Origin: Teratosphaeria epicoccoides
Lineage: Eukaryota > Ascomycota > Dothideomycetes > Mycosphaerellales > Teratosphaeriaceae
DNA: 64,000 bases
Assembly (NCBI GenBank): GCA_021401465.1
Contig: JADDMT010000081.1
Span: 1-64,000 of the forward strand
Direction: 5' to 3'
The position numbers were made by a program, and so were the translations under genes. The notes beneath the pieces were generated by a model that ran no database searches, had not been told where the DNA came from, and saw only the letters and a list, made by a program, of their open reading frames with translations. Shown here in pieces: positions 45,922 to 58,161 of this stretch; position 1 is the stretch's first letter, and each line of letters opens with the position of its first letter.

Positions 45922-46479
45922 GCCACGACTAGACTCCTGCGGGACGCCGTCGACCGGCTTGGCTATCACGCTATCCAGGAAACCCTAATATGAGGCGTTA
46001 GCGAAACCCTCTATTACGCTCTATGTCGTAGGACTAAGAGCGAGACCCGCTGAAGGATCTAGGTTAAGAAGAAACCCAGCCTGCAAGAGAGCCTGTTCCT
46101 TAGCCTTATCCTCCCCGATCTCACGCTCCTTAAGAGCGCGACTATCCTCGACCTCCTAGTTAACCGCGTCTAACTGTTTTCGAAGACGCATCTCCTTTGC
46201 ATGCGCCTCTATCATCTTCTGTGAAGCCTTAGCTAGGACTGCCTTCGCACAATTAAGATCAGTAATTAGTCTTTTCCGCTAATCGCCTAACTTCTTCTAT
46301 TCGACCTCTATTACCTTCGCGTTGTAACTCTGACAGTTACTAAAGTAACATTGCGAACATTTCCCCGAGGAAATGTGTACCTAACAAATGAGCTTTACCT
46401 CTTGACACTAAGTACAGGACTTCATGCTGTCCTAGCCCTAACGATAGATTCAATTTGCGCGGCGTTTGCGTTTCTGCAT
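45905..46479 (-). pseudogene. family A antisense accessory ORF: Zn2Cys6-like cluster plus coiled-coil-like segment
   Basis: On the strand opposite to gag-pol, from ATG 46479 an open path of about 190 codons is broken mainly by TAG and one TGA (which reads CGA in A2). The N-terminus is basic (MQKRKRRAN). Six Cys then follow with spacing C-x2-C-x6-C-x8-C-x2-C-x4-C, close to the fungal Zn2Cys6 cluster except for the short last loop. A long charged segment (KEMRLRKQLDAVN, RALKEREIGEDKAKEQALLQ) looks like a coiled coil. A second in-frame Met (MKSCT) is another possible start. It converges with and nearly touches the pol 3' end. Function unknown; a DNA-binding or nucleocapsid-like role is conjecture. 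Confidence 0.6.
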
Positions 46480-47098
46480 TAAAGGGGCGTTAGTGTCTAG
46501 GATGACACAAGGCAGTAATGTAGAAAGAGAAGACATCATAGCACAAAAGGAAATGACAAGAGAAACCCCGTACTAATAAGGTAGCTTAGGGACAAGCTAG
46601 GCTAAGAGGGGGATAGTGTCATAAGTGTCAGGAGTACTATGAGTCATAGGATCATGAGGGTCCTAAGTGCTATAAGTCATAGTATAGTTATAGGAGTACT
46701 ATAAGTTATAAGCATAGTCATAGGAGAAAGGATCTGTCATGTAAGGATAGATCCCTAGATCTGTAGGGTTAGCCTACAGATCTATAGGCCTATAGGGGAG
46801 AAGGGATCTGTCATGGGATAATAGACCCTTAGATCTGTAGGGTTAGTCTACAGATCTACAGACATGGATCTGTTAGGTCTGTCGACAGATCTAACAGAGC
46901 TGCTCTGTCTCTCTAGTATATAGGGATAGCTTCAGGATAGGTAGTTAGGAGCTTCGTGCTTAATCTCAATTTAATCCTCTCTTGCTTAGAGGAGAGTTAG
47001 TTACAAGGTCAACTACTATTGTCGATATTCTTCACAGCTCTGCGAGTCTAACACCTAGTCACCTTCCTGCTATTAGCACCTACCCTTATGACAGTTCT

Positions 47099-47322
47099 CT
47101 ATTACCTTGTAGACTATTAAGTACAGGGTATCCTTCTTTACTATGACTGCCTACAGATTGTTAAGCGCTTATCCTAGAAGGGCCCGCTAGACCCTAGGCT
47201 AGTACGTCTAAGGCTAGATAGTAAAGGTTTATTCTTAGCTAACGTCGTCATTAGTATCTAGGTTAAGGCGACTAGTAAGCTGTTACCTCTTCTCCCTCTA
47301 TTTCTAGCTAATTTCCTACGTA
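47099..47322. other. RIP-affected sequence right of A1, not recognised
   Basis: TA-rich sequence that was contiguous with 40017-40095 before A1 inserted. No domain recognised. Confidence 0.35.
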
Positions 47323-49796
47323 CATCATTGATGCCTAAAGGCACACCTAGAATAAACCTAAGAAGAACAAGAGACATGCTTAGATTAGCTTCGTAGCTAA
47401 TGCTTAGCGACTACTAGTTAGGGGCTTCCTAACTAAACCCGAAGCAGAAGAGTCTCTCTTGTTACGGTCCGCTAGGGACTGCCTACTTACACGGGGTCTA
47501 TCAAACACCCTGAAGCGACTATAAGTGACAGGGGTAGCAACGCCACAAAGAGAGGCTAGCATCTTCTTCTTTAGTAGGTTGCAAGGGAGCTTGTCTTCAG
47601 AGCCTATAGTAGCTAGAGAACTAGCGACATCCTTACTACGCCTAGTCATAACGACTACCTTATCCTTAGCATTAGAAGGCAAAGAGACTCGAGCGCGCTT
47701 GCGGCTGTCGCGCTCGGCCCTCGAGATCATCTTACGCTTCTTGACATAAGTGTCAACCACATTATCGGACTTAGTGTCCCCCTTAGGCGTAACTAGTATA
47801 GTGACACTACAGCGCGAAGGGATCACGTTAGGACCGAAGGTATCCTAGACGTCGTCATCCTCCTTATCCTCAAAGATCTGGCCTAGAGGCTTGTGCCTTA
47901 GCGTCTTAACAGACGTAGTGCGGGTCGCGAGCAGGGAAGGTTCCGCTTCCTTGTCGCTAACCTTAATTTCGGCCCTAGTCTTCTTCTTCTTCTTAGACAG
48001 TAGCGTCGAGGCGGCGTAGGCGGCGGCGCTACAATGTGTTAGCTATATGCACGCGACAGGATTTAAGTGAGTAACTTACGGCTTAGTCCCTAGGACTAGC
48101 TTAGAGGCAGGCTGTCTCTCGGTACAGCGCTAGGGCGTAGCCTTAGCAGCAGGAGTAGTGAATTACTTGATGACCTTCTTACGGATTATCCGTGTCTTAA
48201 AGTCATCGTCAATAGAGGCAAGGGCCCCGAGTTGCTAACGCTAACGGCTAGTCGGATATTTCTCGACGCTAACGTTAGCCTAGTAGAGAAAGTTAGCATT
48301 CATACTTAGAGGGTACCTACACTATATGCGTACTATAGCGAAGGTCTTAACCCTAACAGTTAGCACCTTCAAGATCTTCTAGACTAAGTCTACGATTAGA
48401 CCTAGACAAACGTTTTCGCCTGTTAGTAGAGAGTCGAAGCGAACACTGCCGTGAGAATGGTTAGTAGTCGCAGTAAAGCACGAGAGGGCGCCGAGCAGGT
48501 AGGCGAGTACCTCGCGGTACTTAGCCTATAGCCTGTTCATAGTCAGAGTGCCTTCGGCAATCCCCTTGTCGCGCGTACTCTAGAAGTCATCGATGTTACG
48601 GCAGAGCTAGTTATACTCGCTATATACCTCTTTAGGGAGGTCTTAGCATTTTTGATGCTTGCTATTATAGTTAACATAATTGTAGTAGATACTACCCTTA
48701 TCAAATCCGCTGACGTAGATCTCGGCTACGCTTCGGTTAGTACAAGTCACGCATACCTCGCGGGTAGGGGACGCCTTACTAACACGCGGAGGAGAAATGT
48801 GTGCAGCTTGGCTACTAAGGTTGTTAAGGCATTGTCGACATGAGCAACGATCGTAGGCAGAGTAAGTAGCGTCGAACTTAGTCTGCAGCATATAAGCTAT
48901 TATGGCTAAGATGAGTTAGTTGATCTTGATTAATTGATTAAAGAAGAAGAAGCTCCGGTTTAGACCTACAGACATAGCGAGGCGCAAGCTAAGCGAAATA
49001 GGAGCGGAGGTCGATGTTAGTGTCTTAGAACAGGAAAGTTTAGGAAGCGACGAGGTTTTTATACCCTCTAACAGCCCCCCTGTTGCCTATCGCAACCGTT
49101 AAGCTAGTAACTCGAACTACATGCGCAGAGTACCTGCCTTTAGTTAACTTACAAGGGGACCTAATGATGCAAGAACACATAACGTGGCTGTTACGCATGT
49201 ATGCTAACAGCACTCATGCTAGCCTACTAGCATGAAAATGTGTCGAGACCCGCGCTAGGAGCGCGCTCCTACTGTTTCGAGTAGCGCGCGTAGAGCGTCC
49301 GCGTACCTTCCTACTACCCTAAGGTTCTGCGACACGTTCTCTATAGCCACGACTAAATAGGGACAGCTAAGCTACTTGGCAAGGCCGGCGCGCATGCTCG
49401 CCCTATAATTTCAAGGATTGACTAAAGTACGTGCTCGTAGTCTCCTGATATCTCGATCTACATGTAAAGCAAAGGTATTATGAAGCTGCCTAACATGTGA
49501 CGGATTAAAACCGCCCGAGTTAGCAGCCTCCGCCCTGTACTCGCTACGAAGGTGTTAAGGTATATGTATGACACATGTTACGTAGGCTATCTACCTATTT
49601 ACTCTTGCGCGGTATAAGTGTGCTACATCCTGTACCCTATACGTTCTGCGTGCATTACTCGGTAAGGCTAGGGACATCCTCATAGGAGGAGGGGCAGTAA
49701 TACGGTTAATGCTAGGGGGCTATTAGAGCCGCATAGGTTCCGATGCCCGCCCTTAGCATGTAGTGACCCTGCTATACATAGTAAGGGGGTCCTTTG
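47323..49796 (+). mobile_element. C2: 3' part of a family C element (accessory gene plus partial LTR)
   Basis: Matches the reverse complement of C1 from just downstream of pol through the accessory gene to a 3' LTR start (TAATACGGTT at 49698). The LTR is cut after about 100 bases at 49796, where reverse family B sequence begins. The purine tract AGGAGGAGGGG precedes the LTR. gag-pol is absent. Confidence 0.85.
47404..48900 (-). pseudogene. C2 copy of the family C antisense accessory gene
   Basis: Counterpart of 28785-30281, on the strand opposite to element direction. The last exon is unusually clean: 140 codons without a stop (47826-47404), ending LVRKPLTSSR, including the two positions that read TAG in C1. 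The intron (GTAAGT...GCTAACACATTGTAG, near 48040-48095) is conserved. The expected start ATG reads ATA (48900-48898), a TpG to TpA change. The Cys pairs CRQC and CVTC are intact. Confidence 0.72.
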
Positions 49797-52472
49797 TTTC
49801 TATATTACATAGCTTCTAGAGTACCTACGTTACCTTAGTAAAGTAATCTTTTCTCTTAACCTGTTGCTATAGATAATGACGTCGTCTATGTATATAGAGG
49901 CGTTATTGTCTAACCTCTTACGTAACAGTATATTAATATAGCGCTAGAACATCGCTAGGGCCCTAGACAAACTAAACAGTCAAACTAGCTATTTAAACAA
50001 ACTGAATCCTGTGCAGAAGGCCGTTTTATGTTCATGGCCTTTTGCCATACAAATCTGATAGAAGGTAACACTACGTCGACCTTAGTAAGCTATTAGGCTC
50101 CTGTCAGGTTCCTTAGTATCTCCGGGATTAACACGAGGGGGTATCTATTTTGCTTCGTAATTACGTTAAGGGCGCGGTAGTCGTAGTAGAACTAGAGACT
50201 ACTACCTAGCTTCCTGACAAAAAGAACAGGAGCCGTGGCCTATAAGTTAGTAGGCTAGATGAACCCTTTCCCTAGTAGCTCGTCTAGTGACTTCCTTAGC
50301 ATAAGTAGCTCCTCCTTCGACATGCTGTATAATAGCCCCTATAGTAAGGCTAGTAGGGATCTACTAGGTTCTTTGCGGAGTTTGACGTAATAGTTAATAC
50401 TAGGCTAGTATAGCGCTAGTTTCTCTGCTTCCTAGCAAGAAAACAGCGGGGCCATATGTTAAAGCTCTAGGGGTAGCGTTTGTCTTAACTTGTTAAGCGT
50501 TAGGTACTCTTTTGTTTTTAAAGCTTTTTTGATGTCTGCTGTTTTAGTTGTAGTAACGCAAGTAAAGTCACTATAGTCTCTGTATTCCTGATGATTCCGT
50601 CCTTTATCTATCTACTGTCCTGCTCTCCTATGCTAATACTAGCGTCTTTCTAGCGTAGTCCTGACTTTATTGTGTGCCTTCTAAGGGTTCCCTAGGCTTA
50701 AGGGGAAGGCAAGGTCCTTTACTACATATGCGTATACTAGTAACTAAAACCCGGTAATTTCTATCTAAAAGGTAACTACTCCTTCTATTTTAGAGTCTCG
50801 CATTGACGCCGTTACGCCTCTTGCTACTCGTGACTCTCTGCTTATTATGCTTAGACTAATGCCTTTTGCTAGGTCTCTGTTAATTGTAGCATAGTACTAG
50901 TACCCTTCATTAATAAGAGCTAATGTTCCGGTATTATTTGCGAGGACTACATTAGTGTAAATTAGGTTCCTGTCTATAGATCCCTTAATTCTCTCCTATC
51001 CTTCTACTAGTGCTTCTATTACTCCCGCCTCCTAACTCTAGGCAGGAGTTAATCTTTTCCTAAGTTCCTCTTCTTAGGTTCCTCTGTTTCCTATCTGTCC
51101 TCTAATAGGGGCAGCACACATGTAGCGTTTATCTAGGTCGAGGGTATAGCTAGAGCATAGGGGTACCCTTTAACCTAGTATCTAGACACTCTATACTAGT
51201 AACAAAGATTATTCTCCTAGCGCTTCTCTCTTTCTGTAGCGTCTAACTATTTTGCGCGTTGTTTTCGCCTACTGTTTTAGCAGGGCCCCCTGTCGTTACC
51301 CTAGTCTCTAGTAGTACAAGTTAGTACTATGACTATGTCCCTATCTACGTCTACCTAGGTCCCTACTCTAGGGTTAGGCACTTGTACGGTAGCTGTAGAA
51401 ATACCCTTAGAGTCCTTGTTCTTCTCTTTTAGCTACCTCCTATAGGCTGCTTTAAACTAGTTAGTAGCTTTAGAGTTTGCTATGACCCTCTTAACTTCTT
51501 CTGCGAACGCGTAGTAGTCCCCTATATCCCTTACGTTTACTATGTACATCCTCGCAGGGTTTGAGAATGAGTTCTTAAGATACCTAATCTTCGCGTCGTC
51601 TGTTTAATAGTTACTACCTACTAATAGTAGAAGCCTATCGAATTCTAGCTAGTGTTTATGCCATGGCTGTCCTGTAGTATGTCGTAGGTTTATAAGCTAT
51701 TCTAGGGCTTTTGCTATCTCGTTATTGTCTGCGAATACTACCTTAAGTTACATGAAGAATGCCTTAGGATCCTTGTCCCTGTTCGGACCTCCTTTTTCCT
51801 AGAAGTGTCGCATCCTAGCGCTTTAGTAGGCAGGGAGAGTATCGTATATTATGTTCTAATAGTAGTCTATACTCCCCTAGGGTTTAAGCCTAGAGCGTAC
51901 CCTAAGCAAGCTCCTTATCTGTAGAAGGTAGTCTCTAAACGTTTTAGCTTTTCTGTCCTATGTTAGTAGCCTCTATTTACGGGGTCCTGCTAGTTCTCCC
52001 CTAGGGTTTACGCGCATTGCTAAGGCTAGCGCGTCCGCGAGCGTTTTTAACAGCTCTTCTATAGGGCTACTTATGCTTTGCTACTACTAGGACTCTAACT
52101 AATGTAACGCGGTTTGCGTAGTAGCTAGCTTAGCTACAATCTGTTATTATTAGGTATATATTCCTTCGATAATGCGACGCATTTTAGCTATTACTTCTTT
52201 ATTAGTAGAACCCTTAGACACTAGGGTTAATTAGTTAGGAGACACTCCTTCTATACTTTAGTAATTATACTTAATATCACAAGTAAGCGACGTGTATACT
52301 AAGGCTTATGTAGTATTTAACAAGTATAATAAAGGAGGGAGAGACTATCTGCTAGGTATCTGGCCGTTTGTAGCTAAGCTTGTTAGGGGCTACGTACAGG
52401 CTACTAGCCTACGTTAGGGGCTACGCACAGGCTACTAGCCTGCGTTAGGGGCATTAGGCTTCGCCCTTTATA
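49797..52472 (-). mobile_element. B3: 5' part of a reverse family B element
   Basis: On the minus strand: LTR-B at 52472-52275 (198 bp: the 167 bp LTR plus a 31 bp tandem duplication at 52382-52443), gag about 52250-51060, protease about 50900-50650, RT about 50350-49850 with the YIDD box near 49890. It is cut inside RT at the C2 LTR border, so RNase H, integrase and the other LTR are missing. Confidence 0.82.
52382..52443. repeat. 31 bp tandem duplication inside the B3 LTR
   Basis: GTTAGGGGCTACG-A/G-type unit occurs twice (52382-52412 and 52413-52443) with a few transitions between copies. It accounts exactly for the 198 versus 167 bp length difference from the B1 LTRs. Confidence 0.9.
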
Positions 52473-52655
52473 CTATAGAAGGGGTTATCATAGATAACTA
52501 AAGGGTGTCTGCTATTATAGAGTAGCTAAGGCTATATACCCTCTAAGAAGTACAGGTATTCCTAGGGTTTACTAACTTCTACTATAGGTTTATACAGTCC
52601 TACTCAAAGATTATAGCTCCTCTTACGGCCCTTGCAAAGGGTACAATTTAGAGTA
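52473..52655 (+). mobile_element. family C RT C-terminal fragment
   Basis: Matches C3 61124-61270 (EGVIIDD-x-RVSAI ... PSSKKY), the end of the RT domain. No LTR or flank duplication; a small remnant between B3 and the copia element. Confidence 0.75.
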
Positions 52656-55600
52656 GGAAGCTAGGGATCTATACCTATATCTAGCTAAGGGGGTAGCCAG
52701 ACTAAGTATAAAAGAGAAGGCTACTAAGACGACTAGAGAAGCAGGCAGAGGAAAGTCAGCTAAATTAGCGACTAGAAGTAAGCTAAAGACTAAGCGCTAT
52801 TAGAGGACAAGTTAGGTTCTACTAGACAAAACTTACCTAGAATATATTAAGGTAGACGCTAGTGTCCGGTACTACATTAATCGATGCATCTCTGAAGACA
52901 ACAGGAGATACATACTACCCTATACCTTAGCAGTAAAAGCCTAGGAACAACTGCACTTTAAATACATGAAGAAACTTTAGTATAATGCGAGAGACTCTTA
53001 GGAGAGATACTACACCTTCTTAATAGATGATAGCATGTTAGTCTAAGAGGCGTAGACTAAGTTACGACTAATGGCGGACAAGATTCTTAATGTCAAACCT
53101 AATCTGGCTAAGATGTACACTAATAAGGAAGTAATCTGATAACTACTCTTAGCTTTACCTAAGAGTTTTAACCCTGCCTGACTAGTGATTAACTTAACCT
53201 ATAAGACTAATCCTAATGAAATCATAGGCATCCTACTAGAAGAAGAGGCGCGTCATAATGGCACAGAATAAGCACTTGCCGCCTAACAAGGTCGAGGTAG
53301 AAATTGCCTTCTCTGTAACAAGTCAGGGCACTTTATCGGGGATTGCCTGTCACTAGACGCAGCTAGGAGAGTAATGAACAACAGACTAGCTAGGAAGCCG
53401 AGGAGAACTAGTCCGCCTTAGCATTATACAAGTCCTAAGGAGAAGGTTTGCAGGCTAGAAAGGAAACTAAAGGAGCTTAAGCTTACTAGTAGAAAGTACT
53501 AGTCGAGAGGAAAATCATATAGAAAACTAAAGAAGTCGAAGCTAACTATAGGAAAGAAGAATCCTAGTCATAAAGGAAAGGCCTACTTAGCTTATACTAA
53601 AGACCCCTTATCATGCTTAAGTGACAACAGCACTACTAAGTCTACTTCTTCCTAGTTAGACGACAGGGACGAAGAATACGATAAAGTGGCAGAATTAGTA
53701 GCTAAGGGTAGAAACAAATTATCTTAAGGTACGGTCCTCCTTAACTTAGGCGCGTCAAACTATATAGCTGACAACAAGGGTCTCTTTAGGTCCCTGATAC
53801 TAGCTAAGACCTAAAGGATCAAGGTTAGTAGAGGACTTATCAAGAGCTAGTTAATAGGGGAAATGGTTGTCAGAGATTAACTAGGATTAGAGTTAGTGCT
53901 TTAGGCACTTTATGTTCTAAAGCTTAGTGTTATACTAGTTTTAGGACAAAAGTTAGTAACAGAGTTTGAGCTTTTTAGATTAATAGGACAGAGCGCATTC
54001 TTTATAGTTAACTCTCAGATAGATTTAGTACTAGAATATTACACCTCTTAAGGTATATACTAGCTTAACAGAGTCTATAAGCAGCTATGCCTACGCTAGT
54101 TATCTACTAACGTCTCTGAATCACTACTAGCGTTGTTAGCGCTTAATAGAAATGATGCAAGATATGATACTAGAGAACCTCTAGATGCTAACAGAGAAGC
54201 GCAGGAGTACGAGCTATAGCATAGGAGACTCTTGCATTATAGTCCTGATAAGCTAAAGACCCTGCATAAGGTCACAACCCTGAAAAATCCGATCTAAGTA
54301 GTAAAGGGACATTAGTGCGTAGTCTGCGTAACATTAAACATATAGCGGATCCACAGAAAGGAAGCTAACTATAAGAAGGGTATCCTTAAGATGATTTTAG
54401 TCGACACCTGTAGTCCTCTCCTAGCCTTATAGCTTAGCTTCAAGTAGTTCCTAATCATTGTAGACAACTGTAGCCGAAAATCATGGGGCTACCTACTAAA
54501 AGTGAAGTTAGACGTAGACTCTGCCCTAGGAATCTAGAGGAAGAAGGTTAAATTACAAACTAGCTTGAAACCTTAGTTAGGAAGATCCGACAACGTAGGG
54601 GAGATCCTAAAGGTCTTTAAACGCTAGGAGAAAGAATTCAGGTTTAACCTAGAACCTACTAAGTCGTATAACTCTCTAATGAATAGAGTTGCAGAAAAGC
54701 ACATTTAAGACTATAAACGTGTAATAAGGGCCTAGCTGTCTACAGCAAATCTTCTAGTCAAATTTTAGGTAGAATCCTTTAAGGCTACCCTTCATGTCAA
54801 GAACTGACTAGGAATAAGGATAGATAGTGTCCTCATGTCTCTAGAGGAGGCATAGACTAGCACGATGCCCTTAGTAGACTACATCTAGGTATAGGGTGTA
54901 AGGTTGTTACCTACGTAGAACTAAAGTCGCTTCTAGGGGGAACAAGACAAGACAAGCTAATAGACTGTAGACAAGTAGGTATCTTCCTTAGATATGTAGA
55001 AAACACAACAAAGATGTTTAGGGTTTAGTTGCCTAATATGAATGATGTCTATCACTATAGGACCGTGCAATTCTTTAAGGACGTTAAGGGGGGTAATATA
55101 TAGCATAGACTTTCTACAAAGTATTCCTCTAGTATAGTTCTAGCAAGAAACCTAAGAGGCAGACTAAGAAAAGCAACTACTAACGAGGTCCTAATTAGGC
55201 GCCAGGCTACGCATGTAGAAATACTAGTTACGCTAATGACTAAGGACGTTAAGCGCTATAACTTGTCTAGTAAAGAACACAAGGATAAAGCTTAACTAAT
55301 TTAGTCTTAGCTAGAGGAAGACTTAGGCTTAGTAGGAGCTTAGCCGCAGAGCGACCCCGGGCTAGTAGGAGTCTAGGAGCTAGCGGTTGATAATTGCCTA
55401 GTAGGAGCACTAGCCGCACCTTAGCTAGTCTTAGGTAAAAGGACACGTCTAGTAGAGGATTAGTTCAAACCTAAGGCCCCGTTAATTCCTACATAGACAG
55501 GGGGTATACTAACTAAAAATTCTGAGTTACGAGCTACCCTAATGGTAATGCTTGGAAAAATACTAGCAACTAGAGACAGTGAGGTAGAGAAGTAGAAGCT

Positions 55601-56152
55601 AATGAGAGCGCTTGTAGCCCTAGACAACTTCCTACTAGTCTAGGATGTAGTAGGAGCTAATATAGGAGATAATACTAAATGGGACACTAACTCCTAGGGC
55701 CTGCAAGCTTGATATGACGACTAGGCAACTGCTGTCCTAGATCTTGCTAACTAGAATGACAGGTACGATGCGAAACTAGAAGACCTGTAGGCTCTCTATG
55801 CCTAGATTCCTACTAGTTAGGACCGCATAGACATTGCAGCATTAGCAGTTAGGTCGGGCATCTAGGTGACTAAGAAAATCCTGATTCTACAGACATACGA
55901 ACAGGGAGTTACTAACCTAAAATAGGGCCATCTCTAGAAAAAAGCAGTCATGTAAGAGATAACAGCACTAGAGTTAAACCGAACCTTTAAAGTAATAGTG
56001 CCGCTAAATGGGACTAACCTAGTTACCTTAAAATAGGTGTTTAATGTTAAATATAATACTAACGGTTTAGTCAACAAATTTAAGGCCTGACTAGTAGCCT
56101 AGTGCTTTAGTAAGAAGTTTGGGATTAACTTTAAGGACACCTTTGCGCTAAC
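52656..56152 (+). mobile_element. Ty1/copia retrotransposon remnant, truncated at both ends
   Basis: Plus-strand domains in copia order: gag (A-x-EQLHFKYMKKL; LLLALPKSFNP), CCHC knuckle CLLCNKSGHFIGDC (53305-53346), protease LGASNYIADNKG (about 53745), pre-integrase HRRLLHYSPDKLKTLH (about 54218), integrase DTCSPLLAL and IIVDNCSRKS, then the start of RT (about 55960-56150: IVPLNGTNLVTLK-x-VFNVKYNTNGLV). No LTRs are found. RT is cut where family B sequence starts at 56153. Integrase before RT separates this from the gypsy elements around it. Confidence 0.85.
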
Positions 56153-57796
56153 TATAATCAATTACTATAGACAACCTGTCTCCTACGGATTTTACGCTAG
56201 GCACTAAGTCAAGTAGCCTAGGCAGCAAAGGACCGACTGTCGCGACACTAGCCGAAATCTAAGCGGTTATCGAAGAGCTTGTAAACTGTTAGCGACAGGT
56301 AGAGAGCGAACTAGCTACTACGCAGGCCGCGCTAATTACTGCGGAAGCCGCGTTACACTAGCAGCTAGCATCGCTAGCACTAGCCCTAACAGACTAATCT
56401 ACAGACGCGTTAGTAAGGGCTTTTCTTTAGGCGTTGTCTGTAGGAACCTACCCGGGATCTAGTAATAATGTAGTAGGGTCACGTAAATAGAAACCGCCGT
56501 ATTAGGATAGTAAAGCGGAAACCTTTTAAGACTACCTTATAAGGATGAGGAGTTCGTACTGTATGCGTTCTAAGCTAAAACCCCCGCTCTCATGGAAATA
56601 TTACTAGGATACTACGTATGACACGCTACCCTTACGTTAACGAGCCTGAATGTAACATTACTAGGACAAAGGAAACACAGAAGGGAAAGACCCTAAGGAG
56701 TTCTTCACGTAACTCGAAGTTGTGTTCACAGATAGTAACAAAGCGGCTAAGGCCCTAGAACAACTAACTAACCTTAGGCACGTACCTAGGCAGCCATGGC
56801 ATAAACACTAGCTCGAATTTGACGGACTCCTGCTTAGCGTAGGTAGAGACCCGTAGAATGACGAGACGAAGATCAGATACCTAAAGAACACGTTCTTAAA
56901 CCCTGCCTAGATGTACATGGCAAACGTTAAGGACTATAGGGACTACTACGTGTTCTCGAGGGTCATGACTAACTCAGAAAAGACGGACTAGTTTAAAGCA
57001 GCGCACTAAAGGTAGCTAAAAGAGAAGGACCGGGAGCCTAGTACAAGCACGAGAGTTACTACTTATATACAAGGGGGAATCGTAGCGACTTATGTTAACG
57101 CTAACAGGGACACTGTCATGGCTCCTACTCGTACGACTAGTGACTAGGGCCAAATGCGTAGACAACGCCAGAATAGCGGAGGGAAACAGCAGGCTAAGTA
57201 GGTAGATGCAGCGGAGCGAGACAGACGCTAAGAGAAGAACCTCTGTTTCTAGTGCGGAGTGTCTAGATACTAGGTAAAAGGCTGCCTATATGTACTAGCG
57301 ACCCTACTAACGAGGATGAACGTCGCACATGTGCTGCCCCTCTTAGACAACGACGAAGAAGAAGCGGTTTCCGCGAGTAATAGCTTAGGAAAAGAGTAAC
57401 TCTTACTCGTAGTTAGGAGCTAAGAGTAGATAAAGCGTTAGTAAAAGGATAGGAGAAGGCAAAAGGTTCGATAGACAGGAACCTAATATATACTAATTTA
57501 GTCCTTGCAAATAATCTCGGAATATTAGCTCTTATTAATAAAGGGTGCTAATGCTATGCTACAATTAACAGGGACCTTGTAAAGGGCCTCAGTATAAGCT
57601 TTATTAGTCGTGAAACGCAAGTAGCAAAGGGAGCTACTATATCGATGCGGGACTTGAAGATCAAGGGAGTAGTCGCCTTCTAGATAGAAATTGCCAGGTT
57701 CTAGCAGATAGTCTATACGTATGTAGTGTTAGACCTTACCTTCCTAGTGATTTTAGGGAACCTATAGAAAGCGTATAATAAAATCCGGACAGAGCC
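56153..57796 (+). mobile_element. B2 left part: family B gag and protease without 5' LTR
   Basis: Begins with the sequence that follows the 5' LTR in B1 (TATAATCAATT), directly joined to copia RT, so the LTR has been lost. gag core at about 56690-56960 (DPKEFFT-x-LEVVFTDSNKA), CCHC-like knuckle about 57240-57290, protease about 57480-57790. It continues after an inserted family C LTR at 63631. Confidence 0.8.
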
Positions 57797-58161
57797 TAAT
57801 ATAGATGTATATGCTACATAATATGAAAATATCTCGTAGGATGACAGAGTAATCTGACCTTTTAGTAGGTACAAGACAGCGCTGCTTTCTGCTTATCATA
57901 GAGGTAGCGCTAGAGGTACTTATAACCCCTAACGCCCCTTAATTAGGAAAGCATGTCTAAGCCTAACCCCGCAGGGGTACCGTAGGGTCAGGAAGCCCCT
58001 ATAGGGGTACTGTAGGGTTAGTGGCGTAGGGGCGTCCTATGTTAGGCATTAATCCTACTTAGACGACATACAAGCTAACTTATGTATAAAGGACTCCCTT
58101 CGCTATGTAGTAGGGTTATTACATGCTAAGGGTAGGAATCGGAACCTATGCGGCTCTAATG

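Larger units (their letters stand above)
40096..47098 (+). mobile_element. A1: complete Ty3/gypsy chromovirus (family A) with 5 bp TSD
   Basis: LTRs of 477 bp at 40101-40577 and 46617-47093 begin TGTCATAAGT and end TTATGACA. GTTCT flanks both ends (40096-40100 and 47094-47098). Internal order: gag, protease, RT, RNase H, integrase, chromodomain on the plus strand, then an accessory ORF on the minus strand, a purine tract (AAGAGGGGGA, near 46604-46613) and the 3' LTR. It is the only full-length family A copy in the window and the reference for A2. Heavy TAG/TAA load shows RIP inactivation. Confidence 0.95.

Noticed and set aside
20000..46000. Alternative genetic code (TAG read as Trp) for the retrotransposons
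   Set aside because: Host genes here use normal TGG and stops. The TAGs vary between copies and coincide with other transitions such as His to Tyr, as RIP predicts.
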